Origin: Morella rubra
Taxonomy: Eukaryota; Streptophyta; Magnoliopsida; Fagales; Myricaceae
DNA: 64,000 nucleotides
NCBI GenBank assembly: GCA_003952965.2
Contig: CM025851.1
Coordinates: forward strand, 31,445,102-31,509,101
Direction of reading: 5' to 3'
The notes beneath the pieces were generated by a model. It was not told where the DNA came from. It worked only from the letters and a program-made list of their open reading frames with translations, and ran no database searches. Made by a program: the position numbers and the translations under genes. Of this stretch, positions 1 through 13,331 are shown in pieces; positions within the stretch are counted from its first letter, which is position 1, and each line of letters begins with the position of its first letter.

Positions 1-732
1 ACATATATAAATACCCTTAAATCCCTTAAAAAATTTAGAATTTTCAAAAATCAGCGACCTCCAAACGCTCAACTTTATGCTACGAAGAGATTACCCTCCG
101 CACTATAAATCGCAAAGATTCACCAGAGTTGGGCACTGAAGTCATCTAATTGAACAACTTATCCTGACCTCTACTCCAGAACCCATTCGAAGAAAAGCAA
201 AATAACCAAATTTATAACAAGAAGAGCCAAGAGAAATCAAAAGGACATACACCTATGACATGAAGTCCAAAAAAAAAAAATACGAACACCATCAGCAATA
301 ACAGTTTCATGAATCCTAATAAAAAAGACGGGGAATTTTTTTCATTTAAAAAAAAAAAAAGCGAGAATAAACACCTAAATCTCGAATCTTCACCTCCAGC
401 AAGAGAAGCACCTCTAACTAACCAGCAATTCAACAAGGATTCATGTGACCGCAATGGAAAAACGCCAATAAAGAGAACGCCCCATAAACCCACAACTCTA
501 CACAAAGCTAAAAAAACCGACCAACCCGAGTTCTCCAAGAAACAAGAATTGAAAATGGTAACCAAATAAACTGTTCAAAATGAACCACATATCAGACCAA
601 GATTCCACAGAGAAACTTCCATTTTCAGCTCAAAGCAAAGTAAAGGATTTTGAAAAACAAGATAAAATAATAGAAACAGAGTTAATGACTTACTAACAAA
701 GCAATCCAAAAGAACAAAGATATGGCTCTTAC
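1..732 (-). other. probable first intron and beyond of a leftward gene
   Basis: Read on the minus strand, this stretch follows a good splice donor (GTAAGAG beginning at 732) at the end of a pyrimidine-rich leader. I see no convincing coding exon. The open frames at 212-569 on both strands are low-complexity and look like chance. The coding part of the gene probably lies left of the window. Confidence 0.35.
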
Positions 733-983
733 CTCCACATCAATCAATCCCAAACACACTGGATAAAACAAATAGATTAAAAATCTCTACGACACCCAAT
801 ATCCCAAGGTTTCTCCTTTAAAAGAAAAGCAAGGAATTCTAGTAGTTGGTGGTGGTCTGAGAGTCTAGAAAAAAAAGTGTCACGGAAAGAGAATTGTTGA
901 GAAAGGGAGGGAGACAGAAGAAGGAAGAAATATGAAGAAGAATAAATGACGGAGAGAGAAAGAAAAGAGAGAGGATATATAAA
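733..983 (-). promoter_or_regulatory. TATA box and 5' untranslated leader exon of a gene leaving the window to the left
   Basis: On the minus strand a TATA-like stretch (TTTATATATC, 974-983) is followed by a long CT-rich leader, typical of plant 5' untranslated regions, without an obvious start codon in a long frame. The leader ends in GTGGAG followed by the donor GTAAGAG at 732. TATA, CT-rich leader and donor in this order suggest a non-coding first exon with a leader intron. The product is unknown. Confidence 0.4.
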
Positions 984-1407
984 TTAGAACCTTCATACAT
1001 ACGGAGTGTTTATTTAAAGTGGGACCCACACTGCTGAAAATAAAATAAAAATTGAAAAGGTTTTTTGAATTTCCAGAAGCAATAAATAAAAATATTTATT
1101 ACAAGAAAAAGTACGTTGTATAAATACAATTGTATACAGCTCGCTATACGCTAGGATTTGAGTCCGATTGCTTATTTGTCCAAGTACAGTGTAGATGTCG
1201 ACGTAATCAATATTTCTACTTTGCACTAATGCCCTTGTAATTTTCAATATTTCTAGATTTTTATTTTAATATTTCTACTTTGCACTAATGCCCTTGGAAT
1301 ATTGAAGGTTTTTTTTTTTTTTTTTCTGTCAGCGGAATATTTAAGGCTTCTGTTAGCCATGCGTGCACCTCGGAGTCATGAATCAACCGGCTGATATTTA
1401 TTTTTAA
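984..1407. other. intergenic, no feature seen
   Basis: Upstream region of the leftward gene. It contains a short local repeat of the phrase around ATTTCTACTTTGCACTAATG (about 1211 and 1270) and a T-run near 1310. No gene is supported. Confidence 0.5.
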
Positions 1408-1908
1408 GGGAAAATTATTATTCATCTCATAAGTTGCGTCAATTGTATTTTATTTTTCTAATTTTAAAAATTACAATTTACGTCTTATAAGTATAAAATA
1501 TTTACAATGTTTGTCCACAGTCAAACTTTTCGTTATAATTGACGGAATTTACATTAAAATGACTAAAATAACCTTTCAAAATAAAATTACTAAAAATATT
1601 AAAAAATTCATAAAAAAAATGATATCAAAAGAAGGTAATATTTTTTTAAAATAAACTATTGAAACTCTATTTCAGTAATCTATATATTTTTTTTAATTTA
1701 TTTCTCCAATAATTATTTTTTTTAAAATTGTCTTTGAGGGCATTTCGGTCATTTTAATGCCGAATTCTGTCAAATTTAACGGAAATTTTGACTATGGACG
1801 AACATTACATATGTTTCATACTTAAAAAACGTAAATTGCAGTTTTGAAAGTTAAAAGGTCACAAATGCAATTGACGCATACTTATAGGAGGAACAATGAC
1901 ATTTCCTC
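1408..1908. mobile_element. foldback (Mutator-like) non-autonomous DNA element
   Basis: The two ends are long imperfect inverted repeats. The left arm around 1408-1560 reads through TAAGTTGCGTCAATTG, then TGTTTGTCCACAGTCAAA, then ACATTAAAATGAC. The right arm around 1745-1908, reverse-complemented, gives the same order with scattered mismatches. The AT-rich middle has no coding capacity. The flanks share an approximate 9-bp repeat (ATTTTTAAG / ATTTTTATT), which fits a Mutator-type target duplication but is too AT-rich to prove it. Confidence 0.6.
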
Positions 1909-4130
1909 TCATTTTTATTTTCTCTATGGATTTTAGGTCTAGCCTATTAAGTTTTAAATTCATGTCTTAAATCCTTTGGACCTTTCACCTAACCATGCAT
2001 ACTAGTTAATGCTTAATTTTGGGATTTTCTATACAAATTTGTTTTTCTCTAGTGCTTTTTTTTTTTTTTTGGCTTTATTTTGACCAAAATGACTTGAAAA
2101 TTAAATAATGTATATTTTAATTTTGTGAGGAAATTAAGAAAATAATGTAGGATAAAGCAAGAGCCACACGCTGAAGGCATATACAACTACAAACTAACTT
2201 ATACAAAAGTTACCTTAATTATTAAATTTTGACGTATGAAAATAAGAAAGTCAATTCATGCAGCACACGTTAGATCATAATTTTTATAATATATTTTTTT
2301 AATATAAATTAGACAAGATTTAATTCGGACTTTCTCCGCCATGTATTATTTAGAGATATAACTAGTTTTTTCCCCTTAATGGATGAATTATTAAAAAAAA
2401 AGGTGGACTACGTCTACTTCAAATTTTCTAGTTCTTAGATAGAAGTTTTCAATGAGCTCTATTATTATGATAATAGGCTAAGTTGTAACAAATATCTAGT
2501 GCTCTTAGCCACTTTTGCATAATAGGGAATTACCACAGTTTTGTATTTTAGAGACTTGAAATTATAAGTACATTTTATATTCCATTTTACAACCTTTTTT
2601 TTGGGACAAAGAAAATGGCATTTTGTAATCTTATTTGACTTGATTAGAAATTACCCTTTGATCTCTAATTTGATAGGAAGAAATTTAACTAAAAGAATAA
2701 ATTCAAGCTACATTATACCACTCAACTACTAATCATGTATATTTTACACTTTATTTCGTTAATTTAAGCGAAAATCAATATTTTTTATTAATAAACTGAC
2801 AATTTTATCCTTATAAGTTTTTCCATTAAGTTTTGTTTGGAGGTAAAGACGTCATTTCAAATAAAATAAATAAGTTTTATGCAAACTTAAGTTTTATCAT
2901 AAAAGTTCATTTATAATTTTTTATTTACATGAAAAATATGAAAGTCAATTATGTATAAAATTTTACGGCAAATAGAAAAAGAAAAGACAAGGCATTTAAG
3001 ATACGTTAGATAGATCATTCTTTGTTTATCCATCAAGCTTATTTGACCTACATATTGGTGAATAGTACTTTCGTGCACTAGACAAATAAATTGAAGAAAT
3101 TAAAAACTCAAACTCTATATTGTTTATGTGTTACTTAAATGAGAAAATTTAAATCAAGTCCATTGTTTTTATAGTAAGTACAAGTTATCACAAACTATAT
3201 ACGTTTCTTAATCACATTGTTAATTGGTAGCTTTTGATAGTTCAAAGGTTTAATGTGACGAACATATTAGTTCGGACCTTCAAAGTGATATTGAACTCTT
3301 GATTCAGGAATGCAAAATGAAGTTTTATCTTTCTTTAAAGTGTACAATTCTTGCATTCTATCTGAAAAATATATTTACTTGATTTTACTGTTAAATATGG
3401 ATAAGGTGACTTTTGTGATATAACTATGGTATTCTTTCACTACAAGTGAGGTTTATCAATAAAGTTAGAAATTACCGTACTCTTAAAAAAAAAATTTACT
3501 TTGTTTATATCATGAATCAGAAGCAATACATCAATAGATCATAAATTCGTCCTTCAACCAAATAAATTTGTTTATCTGACATGTTATGGACTTGTGGTAG
3601 GTTCCTATTTGCATCAAGAGTGGCCTTGTCCTATAAAATTCAGAGGTAATGCTTGAAGAAAATGCTTCACATGGACATCAAGGTCCAAAATAGTGCAATC
3701 ACATTATGTAATTGAAAGCAATGTTCATTTTGATGAGTTGTATTAGTTTAACATAGATATGAAGAGTGGTGATATTTGAGAAGCAAAAATTATAAGAATT
3801 TTAAATTTATTGGAGAAAATTTTGATGGTGAAAATTTTTAAGAATGTTTGATTATAAAATGATATTATTGGAGCTTGTTAAAAATAAGAAGATAGAAGAT
3901 CTATATAGTTTTTTAATGAAAAAGTAATGGAGTTTGTTAAAAAATAAGGAGAGATAAGATTTGATGTAATTTTTTTTTAATGAAAAAGTATAGAAGTTGG
4001 CTTGAAAAAGTGTTGCACTTTGTGTGAAAATTTTGAGATTTTGATGTTTGATTGTGAAAATTCTGATTTTTTAAAAAATTTCCTTAAAAACTTGAAAATT
4101 TTTCCTAATCAAACATCACAATCCAATAAA
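1909..4130. other. AT-rich intergenic DNA with a small local duplication
   Basis: No gene seen. At about 3870-3990 a unit beginning GGAG(C/T)TTGTTAAAAA is repeated with a period of about 59 bp. Flanking phrases GTTTGATTAT (about 3846) and CTAATCAAACAT (about 4107) face each other, so 3815-4120 may be a decayed small inverted-repeat element; this is weak. Confidence 0.35.
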
Positions 4131-7100
4131 AATTGCGAAAATAGCATTAATATTTTCTATTTGTACACTTAGAAAGGCCCCCAATTAGCAATTCAGTCAA
4201 CGTGACCGGATGCTCATTTTTTCCGACAATGCATGCAATAGCACAAAACAAACAAAGTTCCTAATAATAACTGTCTCAAATCACCAATTTGAAAGATAAA
4301 AAAATAAAAATCGTTTTTCTTTAGAATGCTATCCCTTAATTTTGCTCAAAATTTAGCTTTTTGGAAGGTCCTAGAAAAAATGAAATATATGCCTATGTTG
4401 TTAAGAGTATTTCTAAAACACTAGATTAACACATATGGGTTTGCCCCTAGTTCAAATTCTCACGAGCTATGACAATATTTTTTGTGCGACTTACTTGATG
4501 CGTGCGGTAAAAGGTGATATTCAAGATTTGTTCGAAATATTTATCTTCAATGCGTTAAAATTGAACGAAGTCCGTTTGAGTCGGTATAAAGTGAGCCACA
4601 GATTAATTCTCATCACCAAAAAAAAAACTGGGTGGGTTTAAATGCTCCTCCACTTGCAAAAAGCCAGCATCAAGATAGGGTGGGCCTAAAAATAAATACG
4701 CCGAAACATAAGGGGCAGCAATTCAAAGGATTGACGTAGTGGTAGTTACGAGCTTGTCTTGGGATAGCCTTATCCAGACCCTAAGACGGCTTTGTCGTTT
4801 TATAGGATTCGCTTAGTGGGTATTTACGACGTATATTTTCAACTTTATTAAGCTCCAATATTTCATTTCACTCTTTTTTAAACATAACTTGATTTGACAC
4901 CAATTTACAGCGCCAAGAAAACTTTACACAAAAACTAAATTCTATTTTGGGCGCCCAATTACTTCTAGAATGGGCACACCGTCTTTTTTCTCCAGTGGAA
5001 AGATCAACTACAGTTGGGAGCACTGTAGCACCGACGTCAAATTGTTGACTCATGCAAAGAGGAGCCGAATTTCCAGCGCCACGTGTCGTGGCTAGAGAGG
5101 CACACGAGCGCGATAATTTGTTGCGGCACTCAATAATTGACAAGGGCAGCCTCGTGTTATAAATGTTTGCCACGTGGGGGAGAGGAGAGTTTTTCAGTCA
5201 TTTTAGCTACAGTAGATTACTGAATTGCCCTTATTCCCTGAAGTGAAGGTAAATCTATCCTGTATGACGTGGAGCGCTACAGTTGGATAGAGGCCGCAGA
5301 TAATGGAAGCGGGATCCGTGTCTTGAACGGTAAGCAAATATTTGTCTCCCAAATAAATCCAAAAATTCAATTTTTTTTTAATGGACCGAAAAGACATTTT
5401 GTTTCTCTTTTTTTTTTTTATTCCTCATTTAAAATTGTAAATTTAAACATTCAAATTCGGTGAATAGGATTGGCTCCTCAATAGTCATTTTGCATAATTA
5501 AAAAGTGTACGGGGGACAATTTTGGTTTCTGGGAAACAAAGGGCGAGTCCCATCACAGCCCCACCCCTAAGCTTTTTAAATATGATCTAATATAAGGCAA
5601 ATAATATATTAATTATTTTCTGCTTGTTCTTATCATGTTTATTTATTTTTCCAATCAATATCCATTTGACTTATTCTGACCAGGTCTAAACTGTCAGGGC
5701 TGACGATTGAGCGCAAAAAAAGTTCAATTTTAAAAATTAAAGGAATTTCTAGAAATTAATGTTGGTCAAATAATTGAAGCAGCCAAAGAAGATGTGTTCT
5801 TGCACCAAAAAGAAAAATACTAACAAGATATATTAGCAACTGGTGAGCGGGTGGGAAGAGAATTCAAGTTTCAAGTCTATGGAAAAGAGCTTCAATCCTT
5901 AAAAATGGGGCTGCAGGACAAAAAATATCTCCGTTTTGGGATCAAATCATTAATATTGGAAACTGGACCCAGTCATACGCTAATTAGAGGGAATTAAGTC
6001 AAATGATGTCGTTGAAAAGTACTTCTGTAAGCAGCGAACCGCGTAAGAAAGATTCACGCCAAATTTGGTCTATGTTCCGACCTTTGCTTGACTCTGGAAT
6101 TTTGAAGACCATGATCAGTGAAGAACACATGGGAACTTCAGAATTGTACAGTAACCTAATTATTTGGGTTCCCATTTATATTCCTTCGTAATTGGCGGCC
6201 TTTGTCTACCTTAATGTCTTCAAAGGTACTTGTAACGGTCAGTATTTGGATAGAGTACGTTACAAGGTTGATAATTTCCTGGATCATCCATCAATTCTGG
6301 AGACCAACATTTTCTTTTGATTGTTTTGGAGCTGTCACTGAAATAAAAGTCTATAATAGTTGTTGGGTAATGAAAGTACTCATGTATTGCATACCAAAAC
6401 ATGAATAAAGTGATTGTGAAAAAAGGTTTAAATTTTCTTTTTGTCCAAACATGTGCTTAAGTTCTAGATCAAAGTACTGTAGAGTGATTTAACAAAACCT
6501 ACTGTTGGGTTTGAAACAATAGAGAGATCGAGATCGTTCGATTCTTGACAGTTTTTTTTTTTTTACATATAATAATAATATTTGGATAACTTCCAAAATA
6601 ATCTTCCTTTCGAACTAGAATGGTACCGCTAGCTATTTGTTTGACTTGGGAAGAGCATGCCAAGAAGATACGAACATTTATAACCACCAAGACAGTTGAG
6701 TGCAAGCAAGGGTGTTCACTTTACTAAAAAGTTAATAGAAAACCCGTAAAGGAACATAAATAACTCGAATTGCAAACTAACTTGTTTTAATTTATATGCT
6801 TAGAATCTTTGGGCTGATTCCCGTAGGAATAAATTCTGTCTTCCCCACGAAAGTTGGGATCATTCAAATTCCTGATCAGAACAAAACCAATATCACAGCC
6901 AAAGGTCACCGTTTGGAACAATTTAGAGGCAAAGATCCTTTGAGCGCTTCCTTGCATGCATTTTCACCTAAAAAGCTACACCAAATTAACCGACCTATAC
7001 TATTAAACCTCTCGTAAAACTATGACTAATTAAATGAGTTATCCTTTTAATTACCATGCTAACTAAATTCTTACCAATCCGTGTCTCTATTGCTTAAAGA

Positions 7101-9480
7101 ATCAGAAACATTAGGAAAATATTTATTTCCTTGCTTAGATTCTTAAAGAACGTACAAACCGAGTCCTATTTCACTTTCATATATATACGATAATATTAGA
7201 CATTTATAGGATGATGAGAAGAAGCCCAGAAGCCATTATGCCACGTACCCCATGATATGTTTATGAATTATAGCTAATTAGCTTCGTGGTCGAGTTCAGA
7301 ATCACAAGGATTTTTCAGTGGCTAGCTGTTGGGGTTACGTGGTAGTAGGCTAGCAATTAGGAACAAGTTTTGAGTATATACGCAAGTCCCAAAGAAAGAT
7401 CTGCAGGCCATTCTCTTGCGTTTGCTACAAGCAGTTCTCGAATTTTCTACACGTTTGGCAAATATGGTTGTTAAAATATGACTGGCCGACATACAAAAGC
7501 GGATATTGTGGGCACACCGCTAAATCTCTTTGTCAATAGATTTGTCAACAAATAAATTGGAAATGGGTCGAAATTAATTTGAACCACGTGGATAGCCGAG
7601 TGCTGAAAAGGCAATCAGCGATCTGGTCGAAATTCTTTGTCATCGGACGTTTTAGATTATATATGTTGGATGTTTTTATTTTAGCTTGTCTGTTTGTAAT
7701 TATGGGAAAATATGAAATAAATAAATAATTGAAAATATCTTCCAGGAAAATAGTCTTAAATAGCAAGAAGTAGCAACCTTTCCTACTTTTCCGCGAGTTT
7801 TCTTAATTTCGGCAAAAATACGATGCTAAAAGGAAATTGTAGCGTAGCGGGATAGAAAGTATTAGAGTTTTCTCTTATATTTGATTTTAACAGAAAAATG
7901 GAGATCAAATAATTCGCGGTCTGCTGTGGAAAAAAAAAAGAAAGAAAGTAAAAGTACGAGGAAATGAACAGAAACAAAGTCGGATCATGTACTCAAAGTC
8001 ATAACGAGAAAGTTTCGGTTAGGAAAAAAATGGTGATCAGGGAAAAAAATGCCAACCATAAGAGGAAACTCGTTTACTTCATTTAATTCACTTGAAAACG
8101 TCTTTGAATTTATAGGGCCTTAGTATCATGCGGCGCCTTTCCAAACCGAACCGTACTCTGTTGACTGGCTGACTTTTTCCTCGTGCCTAAGATACAGAGA
8201 CAAAGAGAATAATCTCAATCATGAATTTACAAGTTTTAACACATTATATATTCTTCAGACTATCAATCTTATATATTATACAACTTTTATTAAAAAAACA
8301 AAAATAAAAATAATATCCGATGCACACTTTACATTTGTTCATATAATGGGTGTATTGTTATCAATTTATTGTCATTTTAGTTGTGAAAAAGAAAGTTTAA
8401 TAACCATATAATTTGACGAAATTTTTTGACATATGATTCAAGTGTCTAATATTAATAGTTAGAAAATTCAATGTATTAAAGTTGATAAATTTTTGTTTAA
8501 TATATTAAACTCCCTTACTTGATGGGATAAAAATAATATTTATCGATAATATTATAGTAGGCAAATTATAGGAGGAAATTTTGACTTAAAAAGTAATGGA
8601 TAATCTTCTTCCTTAACGGACAATGCGAAGGAATAATCCTCATCGATAAGTTAACAACCGGTTCACCTTTTTTACCTTGTTTTTTGTTTTTGTTTTTATT
8701 TAGTTAACATTGATATTTTCTAATGTATCTCTGAAAATTCTTGAGATATTAGCAGCTCCTTCAAACCAGTATTAATCTTCCTTCTCGAGATGATCGTCAT
8801 CATGAATAGATCACAATCAATTCAGTTGGTGAGCAATCACCAGAGGGAGGTTGATCATGTGTTGCTGTCCGTGAGACCAAACAACAAATGCTCCTTCAAT
8901 ATTGTGTCTTGAGTCACGCATGTCCTAAAATTAGTATTTCGTTACAGATCCGAATCTTGTCTTAAAAAACAAATGTGATCCTCTGCTCTGCTGTTTAATA
9001 AAACTGGCACGTCTAGCCTAGCGGCTTTCGCTTTTAATATATAAAAATCTCTAATTTAATTAGACCTTTATTTTAGAAAAAAAAAAATTAGACCTTTATT
9101 AAAAAATAACTTTCGACTCAACCCCTGATCTCTCTCTCTCTCTATATATAAATTAAGTTGGAATAAAAAGGAAACTAAAATTCACGTATTACACATTTCA
9201 TGTGCTTTTAGTATACAAATGTGGTCGATAAAATTATGTCTATATATTAGCAAATTAAAGTAATTCTATTAACAAAAAGCATACGTACGTGCGTACATAT
9301 ATATAATAGGTTGTCTGCCAAAAGCATGCATGTTTTTTTTTTTTTTTCAGGAAAAAAAAAAGCAAACACAGTACTGGATGTATGACCACAAACAAAGCGT
9401 GCTTCATTTGGTGGTATGAAATCACTGATCTGCGGAAAAAAAAAAGGTGCACTTTCCTTGAAGATCATTGGACAACCTCA
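4131..9480. other. intergenic DNA, no gene supported
   Basis: Only short chance frames occur. Two G-box cores (CACGTG at 5080-5085 and 5171-5176) lie close together in a locally GC-richer stretch (4950-5300), which could be a promoter-like patch, but no adjoining gene is visible. A stretch at 4410-4630 ending in an A-run looks faintly SINE-like. Simple repeats such as TA and TCTC runs occur near 9130 and 9300. Confidence 0.4.
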
Positions 9481-12400
9481 GAGGAATGATTAGAAATATA
9501 GAAAAAAAGTCCAGTACTTCAGCCACCTGCATTGCATACATAAACTTTCCAATTCTTGTGACCAACAATATTATACGATCTATACAGCTAACTCTCTCTT
9601 TCTATATATAAATATATTTTCAGATACGGCTAACTATATGATCTATATATACTGTATATACACTCTTTAAAGAAGCCACAGCTGCTACGTACGTTAGATT
9701 CGATCATAAGATATTAGTCTCGGTACGAATTAATATAATTATATATTAATATCCCATCTATAGTATTATATTGCATATTAATCGGCTACAGCTTGCGGCC
9801 TATTCGTGAAAACAGTTGACTGTTGAAACTTGAAAGAATCATTTTACCACGTACGTATAATAAAAGATTAAGAAATATCAGGCTGATCAGAGACGAAAGT
9901 ACATGGAAGGAGCCAAGGCGGCTCCTTCAAAGAGATTTAATAAATAGATAAATTTGTGGAGATTTTTTTACATGACTTCTTAAATGCAGGTCTTGGAAAA
10001 ATCATAATTTTTAAGCAATAAAAAAGAGAGAATCACGCAGCAAGTTCTGATCGAATATCATGCCACGTTTGGAGTTTCTACGACCCATGAATCATGTAAG
10101 TCGTTCTTTAAAGAAAGTGTTAAGGCACCAATTGCAACAGTTCACCCAGCCACATTGGCAGAAATAATGCTGAATCATCTGCACGATCAGCAAAGGCTAC
10201 AAAAATAAATAGAATCCCGCGGGAACAGTACCATATTTAACCCTCTTTAGAAGCAAATTAATTAAGCTAAACTCCATAGCACAAATTTCTTAAGCTTGTA
10301 ACTGCTGCCTGGCGATGACCTTCTCACGCAAACTGCTTAATTAAGATTCTAAACGACAAAGACAACTCCATTTTTTTTCCTAATTTTGACATTAATGAAC
10401 TGAGGTTGTGACCTAATATCCGATGAAACGGAAATGCTTCAACTTTACAATAACTTGAGAGTTGAGATGAGAGATCTACTTAGGAGAGGAATTTCCCACA
10501 TCGGTGACTTGTTGGTTCATGTAATCTGTGGCCCCCATTGGAGAAAAAATGGTATCGAGTACCATATATATGAATGTGAGCTCAGCCACAATTCCCAACT
10601 TGACCATCAAGCTAGCTGCAGAAAAAACAGATACTTTAGTGTCGCGTTGAATCTCGACCATCTTATCCATTAAAAAGTAGTTTTTAATTTCCAACTTGCC
10701 ATTAAACTGAAGGCATTGCCATTCTCCCCACGCACGAACTGATTTACCCTTGTATTAAGAAAATTTGTGCAAGCTATTACCTTTCGACCAATTAGGTCGA
10801 CCAGTCTTTCCCTTGTCGCTTTCAGGACATCTTAGGTAGCTAGGTTTTTGAAGATTGGGAAGAACAAAAAAGTAATCCATAAAACAGAACAGAAAAAGAA
10901 TAGAGACAAGGAAACAGGAGAGAGAGAGAGAGAGAGAGTTAGAGTATACAGGAGTACCCTCCAAATTAATATTATTCCAACCTTAAATTATAGGCAACTT
11001 GACCTGATCTGCGACCAATAGAAGATCGATTATCACTGCCACAAAACATATAAAAAATAAAGGAGATTTATTTAATAGTGTAAAAAAGATATTATAAAAA
11101 TCTTGAAAAGTTCAAATCATCTTTAATTCTATCCGTGGTGCAAGATATATGATCTTTCTATCTTTCTATCTTTCTACCTTGCCAGAAGTGCTGAAGTAAA
11201 TGCTCTAAATTTGAATAGCACTATGAATGTTTCTCGGTATGCGTAACCAAATTGTCTTTGAGAATAGGCAGATTTTCAACAAGTGGGAAAATGAGAATCT
11301 TCAGACCGGGGGACAAAGGGAATTGCTATAGATCAGTCCGTAGGCCCAGGGGGTTGGGGAAAATGAGGGAGACGAGGAAGAAAAACTGTAGGTATTACCA
11401 AACTGGGTTACATATATAGGAGTAGTCCAACAGTACTGATTAGACTGTAAATTTGAAATAGTAGCCATGCGTTTTTAGAGTCAATAATTATGGCTTAAAT
11501 CGAAACAATCTGTAGTGGGTGAGAACTCTACAGTCACGTTCACAGGAATTGCTACTGTGATCGTTGGTCCCTTTGCACTTTTTTGGCCGATCAACCAAAA
11601 TAAAGAGTAACATCTAAAATAAGGCGAAGTTGATGCAATATGCTCATAAAATACATCAACTTTCTCATAAAATACAATATCTAGCAAGTAAAACATCAAT
11701 TTAATTTGCTCATGATAAGGAAGCCACAATTGATCATGACAGGTCCTGGATCATCTTATTGAAAAGCTTATGACTTTGTCAGAATTATCTTTTGAGAAAA
11801 GGGAAGAGAAGGTTTTGCTTTCCATCGAAGTAAGGGCAAGTATACCAACCCCTTGGGTTTGTACTGGTCACTTTCCAATGGCCGAAGCAGACTGCAATTT
11901 GGTTTGTCCTTCGTTGGGTCTGTAAAGGCCCACCAGTACCGTATTTTCTCAAAGAGACTTGGCCAATTGCAATATGATCCCTTACCAAAAGAAAAAGAGA
12001 AAGAGAGAGGAGAAGAAGAAGCACAAGAAGAGTTGCCAAGGTTGAGTTTCAAGTGTTTGGTGGTTTTTCTTTTCTAAGCAAATGAAAATTTTACTTATTT
12101 TGGGTAAATGCCATGTTTTCACCTTAATCTTTCGGTGCTTAATACGATTACATGGGCACTGGTCCAAACGTGCACTCAAGTATAGCCACAGAGAGAGAGA
12201 GAGAGTAATTAATACTTTCACGGAAAAACACAAGCTGACAGATGAGTTTTCTGACCACAAGCTAACAAAAACTATTCCTACAAACTACCAAAAACTCAAT
12301 CAACTTTACAAACTTTTTCCTACAATATTTCACCAGCTCACTCCCTCTTTGGGCACATAAATGATTTAATGGCGAGGCATGGAGAATACAACATGCCCAG

Positions 12401-12490
12401 ACAGATCTACCCACAATCTGTAACCCTAGTTTGGCAAATACTCGTGTTCAATGAACAATCAAGGCATTGCTAATAGTTGCATGCGTTTGA
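9481..12490. other. intergenic DNA downstream of the EPF2-like gene
   Basis: No gene supported. It holds a GA run (about 10919-10938) and a TCTTTCTA microsatellite (about 11155-11178). Open frames at 11768-12077 overlap on both strands and show no family resemblance that I can identify. Confidence 0.4.
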
Positions 12491-13239
12491 TCAATTGGAA
12501 GCTGGAACATGGTAGTATTTTCCTTTGCACATGCATCTGTAAACAATTGGGCAGGACTCCACCGAGCATTTGTAGCTGATCATCACCCTCTTGCATGGAA
12601 AGCATGGTCCACACGCATGGGAACAGTCCGGCAGAGTTGAACCTGTTGGGTAGAGTTTCATCCCAAGTTCTTCTCTTGCTTCTTCCTACATAACACACAT
12701 CATTAAAAGATTCATGAGTTCAATCCTAATGGGAGTTTTGCTTAACAACATAGAGAACATTAAACAAAGCCGCCATTGCACAAACAGACCTTAGGGGAGC
12801 TGGCATGGCCTCGATCTCCAGAGTTGGTGCCCTCTTCGCGCATGCTGACTGCATATCCAGAAATATATATCCAGCATAAAGTGAAAACGATGGAATACAT
12901 GACAGTACATGCAGATAATATGATGATAAAACATTAAGAGTAAAATGACAGATTTCAGTACCCTACTCCTATATACTTGAAAGCATGGTTATAATGCTTT
13001 TGAGCATACTGACAAAAAGACTTTTTTTTTTAAAACCTTGAAATTTACAAGGAACACAAACATGTCATATGGAGCATCATTAAAAAAAAAAAAGAGAGGA
13101 AGAAGCACTCACAGTGATGAGTCACTCGAAGGGTTATAGTACTGGGTAGTACCATGAAGAAGATCAAAACTAGGAAAGAAGTGTGGGCTCCGAAGGACAA
13201 GTTCTTCATGACAATTCTATTCGAGAAGAGATGCAACAT
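12491..13239 (-). CDS. EPF2-like: EPF2-like epidermal patterning factor (secreted cysteine-rich peptide), 3 exons
   Basis: Exons on the minus strand: 13239-13113, 12848-12790 and 12685-12491, with GT-AG introns (donors GTGAGT and GTCTGT). They join in phase to 126 residues. The N-terminus has a hydrophobic signal-peptide segment (SFLVLIFFMVLP). A second in-frame ATG at 13209 gives 116 residues and may be the real start. The C-terminal domain starts at GSTLPDCSHACGPC and has eight cysteines spaced C-x3-C-x2-C-x2-C-x8-C-x4-C-x5-C-x-C, ending YYHVPASN. This matches EPF1/EPF2 and is closest to EPF2 by KRVMIS and YYHVP. EPF2 is processed in the apoplast and signals through ERECTA-family receptors with TMM to limit stomatal lineage entry. 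Family known; the exact ortholog is inferred. Confidence 0.87.
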
Positions 13240-13321
13240 TACAGATGGAAATTGGATCTAACAAAAGAACCGTGAAGCCAAAGAGTGCCTGAGGGGGGTA
13301 TTCAATGTGGAACTGGGGGAG

Positions 13322-13331
13322 AATATATAAA
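13322..13331 (-). promoter_or_regulatory. TATA box of the EPF2-like gene
   Basis: Minus-strand TTTATATATT lies about 85 bp upstream of the first ATG (13239) and about 115 bp from the second ATG, a normal plant spacing. Confidence 0.5.

Noticed and set aside
212-569. 117- and 86-residue frames on opposite strands
   Set aside because: Low-complexity, overlapping on both strands, and positioned in the inferred leader intron.
4395-4640. SINE-like element (possible B-box AGTTCAAATTC, A-run at the end)
   Set aside because: No convincing A-box at the right spacing and no target duplication around the A-run.
11768-12260. Overlapping 74-94 residue frames on both strands
   Set aside because: No family resemblance, local GA/TC bias, and no splice or promoter context.
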